A stretch of DNA of 64,000 nt. It comes from Bryum argenteum. Its lineage: Eukaryota; Streptophyta; Bryopsida; Bryales; Bryaceae. Shown one piece after another: positions 59,325-64,000 of the stretch; the first letter of the stretch is position 1, and the number at the start of each line of letters is the position of its first letter. The position numbers were made by a program, and so were the translations under genes. The stretch covers positions 2,129,501 to 2,193,500 of the forward strand of contig CM073331.1 of assembly GCA_037043015.1 (NCBI GenBank), written 5' to 3'. A model generated the notes under the pieces. That model saw only the letters and a list, made by a program, of their open reading frames with translations, had not been told where the DNA came from and made no database searches.

Positions 59325-60962
59325 TTGGAGATTTTTAAGCTTGTAGGTTCTGCCTTGGCGGGCGATAAGAACCCCGATGCGAGGCGAATTGGTGAGAGGT
59401 CCGTGTCGACTGCAAAGGCAAAGGAGGAAGACAAGCAGACTGATTCGGAGGAGGAGCTGAACTTGTACGATATTGACGGAACAATATCAAAGTTGAAGGA
59501 GCCCCCATGAGCCCTGCACATTGAGGACTTCGTGAATGTGTCGGGTTGGAGGGTACCGGCATCAATCCTCACCAACTCAAGAAAGGTGAAGTTCCTGATG
59601 AGATCGTGACCGAGCTCTTTGGCAGGCGATGTGGGAAAGGCGGGGTACAAATGGCAGGACTGTATCGATAAGGCGGTCTTGGCAAGAGTGAAGCACCTGC
59701 ACCCGATAGTTTATCAGCATGATTAAGAGTTCAAGACACAATGCCGAGCTTCTTGAAGATCAATTTTGTTGAAGGCATCGCCCTCGAGCACGTCAATGGG
59801 CGAGGGACAGTTAACTAGGCCACGTATGGTCAGGAGACAAACCACACGCAACGAGTGCGGTGGCAGACACATCGTGCGAAGCTTATGCTTTGCAAGGAAA
59901 TGGAGTAGATGTCAAGGACGCTTTTAAAAAAGTGAAGCTCGAGAAGGGATACAGTCCAGTGTACATGAAGGGTGGGTCGTAAAGGAGAGTAATTGTCTAG
60001 TCATTCTGTAATTGTACTTTCTGATTGCTTAGTATGCTTAAGTTACCATTTGTGGTTGCTAAGAGATGGTTGGTTGTACAGCAAGAGTCGGAAGTCTTTG
60101 CTTCGAGGATTCCAACTCAACTCAAAGAAGATATAGACTCCCGCATCTCAGAGAGAGTATCACATCTGGATGAGATGGTGAAGGTGTTAGGTGATGAGAT
60201 AAATGAAGCACGTTCAAGTCTTCAAGAGTGGAGCCCATCCAAATTGGACGAGACAAGGCCGCTCAGGAGGCAAGGAGCATCTAGCTTTTTCTGCATAGTC
60301 TTGAGGGCCAAATATTGGGTCTACAGCTGTCGGCCATGACAAATGAGGAGGAGAAGGTGCTCAACGAAACCAAACTTTCCATATTAGAAGTCATCAAGCA
60401 AGATCACAAGGTCCAGTTGGTGAGATCCAAGCGTGATGCAGAAAGACGAGAAGAGGAGGTACAACACTTGGAAGTTAGCATCACCCTCAAATAACGTCAA
60501 TTGGCCGCCTTCATCGAAGAGCAGGCCAAACTCCAGGGCGGGAGTCGCCCATCAACAATTCTACCTTGGCCCCTTTTGTATCCAGAACCAACTGGAACAC
60601 TGCTTGATAAAACTTACATATTGATCACACATTGTAGTTTGTGTGATAAGGAGTTTCCAGAGTTTGACATAGTCGTAGCTTCTTGCAAGCCCTTGTATCA
60701 CCCATGGTGTTCTTTGGTCGTATTTAGCAAGGGTATCATATGTGTCAAGCCAAAGTGTGACGAAGTTGCTAACTCCAGATGGCAGGAGAGTTTTGGATGG
60801 GGTGAGACGGTACAACAAGTAGCGGTGACTGTAGAGGAGCCACTACTGCGCATAGGAGGAACGTCTCATACAAAGAGTAAAACCGTTCTTGAAGCTGGTA
60901 AGTATTACGTTGTTGGTTTTACTCTTATGATGAAGGATGGAGGTCTATGGTATGCTGGATGA
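59325..60962 (+). pseudogene. Decayed locus: charged/coiled-coil protein with RING-like finger
   Basis: Broken plus-strand frames in order: 59325-59510 (charged, EEDKQTDSEEEL), a mid part near 59.6-59.97 kb with several stops, 60025-60339 (heptad-like ISERVSHLDEMVKVLGDEIN), 60340-60493 (NEEEKVLNETKLSILEVIKQD) and 60501-60962. The last holds HCSLCDKEFPEFDIVV.SCKPLYHPWC...CVKPKC...SFGWG, a Cys/His zinc-binding pattern (C-x2-C, C-x5-H-x2-C, C-x4-C) similar to RING-H2 fingers. I recall close HPWC-type proteins as repeated, mobile-element-like families in mosses and liverworts. Stops and shifts show it is not intact. Confidence 0.45.
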
Positions 60963-61932
60963 TAGGTGAATAGTTTGAGTACGTTTATGTGATTAGTTTG
61001 AGTACGTTTATGTGATTAGTTTGAGTACGTATGGGGAGCACTAAACATGCAATCTTATACTTATTGAAACTCTAGAAATCTAATGGTACACTCTAGTTAG
61101 ATTTGTACTCTCTTGTCACTTTGCTTTGGTAAGTGGAACAATGTAAGTAGTGCGGATGTAGTATAGGACCTATATAAGTATACGAGGTTGTGAAGTCATG
61201 TACAAAGTAGTTAGATCTGTACTCTCTTGTCCTTTTGTTGTGGTAACTGGAACAATGTAAGTAGTGCGAATGTAGTATTGGACTTGTCTAAGTATAGGAG
61301 GTTGTGAAGTTATACGCATGAGTACAAAAGGAGGTGACAGTAGTATTAATGATACAATATTGCGTACATCATTGTCTAAGATCTTGTTGAATGTACTTAT
61401 TGTGTATAATAATTGTACACATATTGGTTTTAGTAGATTTGGAAGTACTATTTTTATATACTAACAGTGCATGTGTACTTATATACTTGTACTAATATGT
61501 TTTGTGCATATTTACTGTACTAATAGTACTGTAGGTACTGTTTGACTATCTTAGGTACACATGAGGGTGATTTGATTATAGAATTTCTTAAGCCAAATTT
61601 GCTTCCTTGTATGAGCAGGGCCACCTACATTCTCATGTGCTTTGAAGAAGGTGGCAACCTCAGCAGCATTCCTCCCCCGTAAGCAATCACAAAACTAGCT
61701 TGTAGTAGGGAAGCCAACACAATTTGCAACACCACAACCACAACCACCTAGAGCGATCCAGAATTCCTCTCATCCTCAAGGCATGTCTAAGCTAGTTGTG
61801 ATAAGAAGAACCCCCTTGCTGACTCATAGTAGGATACGATGGAGAATTCATTTAGCTCTCCCTAAACTGCTACATGTTTTATTAGCCTTGTTTCTTTCAA
61901 CTAATGCCATGTTTACTAATGTGGATAACTGG
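60963..61932. other. Repeats following the decayed locus
   Basis: 60965-61031: three copies of a 22-23 bp unit containing GTTTGAGTACGTTTATGTGA. 61086-61310: two copies of a block of about 120 bp sharing GTACTCTCTTGTC, TGGAACAATGTAAGTAGTGCG and AGGTTGTGAAGT. No gene. Confidence 0.6.
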
Positions 61933-62640
61933 TGTGTGGAGTTTCAGGTCTTCTTAAAGGTATCGGACCCATCAACAACCCAAATGGTTCGAGTGGGGTG
62001 GCTATGGATCTCCTGAAGAGCACGGGGATTCTGAAGGCAAAGATTCTAATGACGGAGGACAAGGGTCTCCCTCGTTGCTGGATGCGGTTGATGCAGGGAA
62101 AGCTAAAGGTGAAGCCGCGAAGGTAGTGTACAAGTTGAAGTTCCGCATATACAACTGACACCGGTTTCCAATTGTGGCTCTGTTACACCGGCCAAATTTC
62201 CAATTTCTTTGGAAGACGTCGGTGCTACCCTCTCACCTGCTACATACTTGACACCAATATTAGGTTTGGTTGTTGTCTTTCGTGTGTGCTCTGAGCATGT
62301 ATCAGGGTCGCCAACTATTCCTGACTCGGCAGTCGAGTCTGGTGATCGATCGGTCCAACAGAAGTCAAAGACTTGATCGTGGCAATGGAAGTCACATGGA
62401 GAGCGCCACACGGATCAAATGTCTCTACCCCGTGTAGAAGCCATGGATGTGAGTGAAGGTTGCGATAGACGTCTCAATGGCGTTAGGCGATCACTACTGT
62501 AGGATGTACTAGAGGCCCTCATCATGCACGTCGACAACACAGGGCCAGAAGGCCCCAAAAAGAAGATAAAAAAGATGGAATCATTAGCACCTGCATCGAA
62601 GGCAATGGGCAAAAAAAAAAAAACTAGTAAAACAGTGACT
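61933..62640 (+). other. Exon-like plus-strand segment upstream of the pre-SET exon
   Basis: Alternating open plus-strand frames (SSGVAMDLLKSTGILKAKI; SPSLLDAVDAGKAKGEAAK; PAKFPISLEDVGATLSPATY; then a Lys-rich PEGPKKKIKKM...GKKKKTSK end to about 62,640) interrupted by stops and shifts. Composition is protein-like and could be the N-terminal region of the SUVR-like gene that follows, but no domain is recognised. Confidence 0.3.
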
Positions 62641-62848
62641 TAGCCCCCTTTGGCGATTTGTATGTGATCCTTTAGCCTAGCTTCATTTCAAGACATGTAT
62701 TAGCATAGCTGTTTAAGATGTGACATGCAGGCTAAGATTTGGATGGAGTGTCATGTAAAATAAGATCTTTCTTATCTTTTTGAGTTTATGAATATAACAT
62801 GTTCTCGACTTGTAACTTGTGTGTTTATAACCCTCTTTTCTATTTCAG

Positions 62849-63124
62849 CAGGTTCCTATGTTAAATGTGCATGATATATCTAATGGGACAGAACTTCATC
62901 CGATTCCACTAATTTGCCCCGTGGGTGGCCCTTGCCCCATGCCGGCTTTCACATATGTAACCAAGAACATTATGTTCCCACGGGTAACAATAAACCATGC
63001 CTTGGAAAGGAGTTGTACTTGTAGTGGACGGAATTGCTTGGATTCGCGAGGAGTTTGTGAGTGTGCGGCGAAGAATTGTGGCCAGTTTGCATATAGACGG
63101 GATGGACGATTGGCTCCTTTCATG
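62849..63124 (+). pseudogene. SUVR-like histone methyltransferase, pre-SET exon only
   Basis: An acceptor (TATTTCAG, ending 62848) precedes an open frame with VHDISNGTELHPIPLI, AFTYVTKNIMFPRV, SCTCSGRNCL, VCECAAKNCGQFAYRRDGRLAPF. The DIS.G.E..PIP opening, the Cys-rich zinc cluster and GxFAYxxDGRL close are the pre-SET region of plant SUVR (SUV39-class H3K9 methyltransferases), which normally precedes the SET domain. Here the frame runs straight into an LTR at 63125 and ends at 63148; no SET domain follows in the window. The gene is therefore interrupted or this is a fragment. Confidence 0.65.
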
Positions 63125-63605
63125 TGTCAGGGACACGGAAACAGATGATAAGAATATGTGGAAACTAACAAGAACTGACAGGAGCTTGAATTAACAAGAA
63201 GAGTACACGAACAACAACAAGAGAGATGAGCTAGAGCTCCAAGAGATGCGTTGTCGAGACTGAGGTTGCCCTCAGCCTCGACTCCTATATATACTAGCTA
63301 AAAAGAAGGTTCTCCAGAACCTTCCTCAACTTAGGACCTTCTAGGACCTTCCAAGAACTTCCAAGACCTTCCGAAGCTTCGGGGCCTTCCGGAAACTTCA
63401 AGGACCTTCAAAAACTTCCAGAGACTTCGGGAACTTCCAGAGTTTCGGAAGCTTCTAGAACCTTCTAGAACCTTCCTAAGTTGTCTACCTAGTACGTGGC
63501 CGTGACACAGGGAATCTTCAAGGAATCTTCGAGGAATCTTTTAGGGAATCTTCAGAGAATATTTTAGAAGAACCTTCTAGAAACTTCTTGTGTATGTCAG
63601 TGACA
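63125..63605 (-). mobile_element. LTR of a retrotransposon, heat-shock-element-rich U3
   Basis: Ends TGTCA...TGACA, 481 bp. Minus orientation is inferred from an AGAAGGGGAGGTGA polypurine tract (minus strand, 63619-63606) directly outside its 5' end, making this the 3' LTR with the body to the right, beyond the window. On the minus strand the order is: HSE array (63590-63304), TATA box (TATATATA, about 63292-63285), then leader-like sequence. The 5 bp on each side differ (TCATG, TCACC), which argues against a solo LTR. Confidence 0.6.
63304..63590 (-). promoter_or_regulatory. Dense heat-shock element array
   Basis: Dozens of GAA/TTC pentamers. The best run, 63448-63475, alternates GAA and TTC six times with exact 2-bp spacing (GAAGCTTCTAGAACCTTCTA and on), a near-ideal HSF trimer site repeated. 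It lies upstream of a TATA box on the minus strand. Confidence 0.7.
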
Positions 63606-63650
63606 TCACCTCCCCTTCTAGCTCCGAGGTCTCGAGAAACAACGTTGTTG

Positions 63651-63878
63651 TTAGTCAATACCAACGCAGAAAATGAAAATCTGCCGCATGACATCCGCAA
63701 TAAACTCCAATTGTTGTTCACGAGGCAAGTGGTTCATCGGTCCTTGAAGCCAACGATAGTGGCCGACACCTTCCACTTCCTCGAGCAAGCGTAAACACGT
63801 GTCTTCGTTATGGAATTGTCCCCGCAAACACACCTTCCTCAGCGAGACCATTGAAAGCGGGCTCGACCTCAAATACAA
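63651..63878 (-). CDS. Possible C-terminal frame of the LTR element, partial
   Basis: Minus-strand open frame reading CLRLLEEVEGVGHYRW...PREQQLEFIADVMRQIF and stopping at 63651, 32 bp before the polypurine tract. Its position suits the 3' end of the retrotransposon coding region, but no reverse transcriptase, RNase H or integrase motif is seen in the short part visible. Confidence 0.25.
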   Translation of the reverse strand: MYLRSSPLSMVSLRKVCLRGQFHNEDTCLRLLEEVEGVGHYRWLQGPMNHLPREQQLEFIADVMRQIFIFCVGID

Positions 63879-64000
63879 TCACCACCGATCGATTGCTCGG
63901 AATCCCTCCGTCGGCGCGTCGTGCGCGCAGCGGTTCTTCATCTCAGGTCGCCTTCGAGAGTTGGTTGGTTGAGATGGCATAACTGGTATGCTATCTATCT

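Overview
The window is nuclear DNA of a land plant. It has GT-AG introns, a plant UBC8-type ubiquitin-conjugating enzyme, a B3-domain protein, a plant-only USP-plus-kinase protein, a SUVR-type pre-SET exon, and many plant-style transposons (MULE, CACTA MITEs, tRNA-derived SINEs, LTR element). The kinase most resembles the class named from Selaginella, and the MULE transposase and a decayed HPWC zinc-finger locus resemble proteins I know from mosses, liverworts and other seed-free plants. A bryophyte or similar is my best guess; species cannot be fixed from sequence alone.

Layout. 1-6 kb: a small single-exon B3 gene (1378-1755) and AT-rich repeats. 6.9-9.1 kb: an intact four-exon UBC gene. 9.5-21 kb: gene-poor DNA packed with short elements bounded by TTAA (two TIR classes, CCCCTAAA and CCCTTAAACG), a pogo-like remnant, a long hairpin and two SINE copies. 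22.2-27.7 kb: an intact nine-exon USP/pseudokinase gene of about 850 codons, with a CACTA MITE in its last intron. 28-30 kb: more MITEs.

30,368-51,999: the most interesting object, a 21.6 kb element with an exact 11-bp target duplication (GTCCAGAAGAG at 30357-30367 and 52000-52010), a perfect 32-bp terminal inverted repeat made of GAGCGTA-type heptamers, and a minus-strand MULE-type transposase with a SWIM zinc finger. Between the ends it carries a small unknown gene (35.3-36.1 kb), a possible captured exon (37.2 kb), an 8 kb tandem array (about 522-bp monomers arranged as 1.05-kb dimers) and a plus-strand multi-exon gene that reads as a ParB-like domain followed by a permuted N6/N4-type DNA methyltransferase-like domain (46.5-50.9 kb). 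All its genes show frameshifts, several at A-runs, so this copy is decayed or the assembly has homopolymer errors.

52-64 kb: duplicated and decayed coding remnants, including a coiled-coil plus RING-like locus (59.3-61 kb) and a SUVR-like pre-SET exon (62.85-63.12 kb) that is cut off by an LTR (63125-63605, minus orientation). The U3 of this LTR holds a dense array of heat-shock elements upstream of a TATA box, the architecture of heat-activated retrotransposons.
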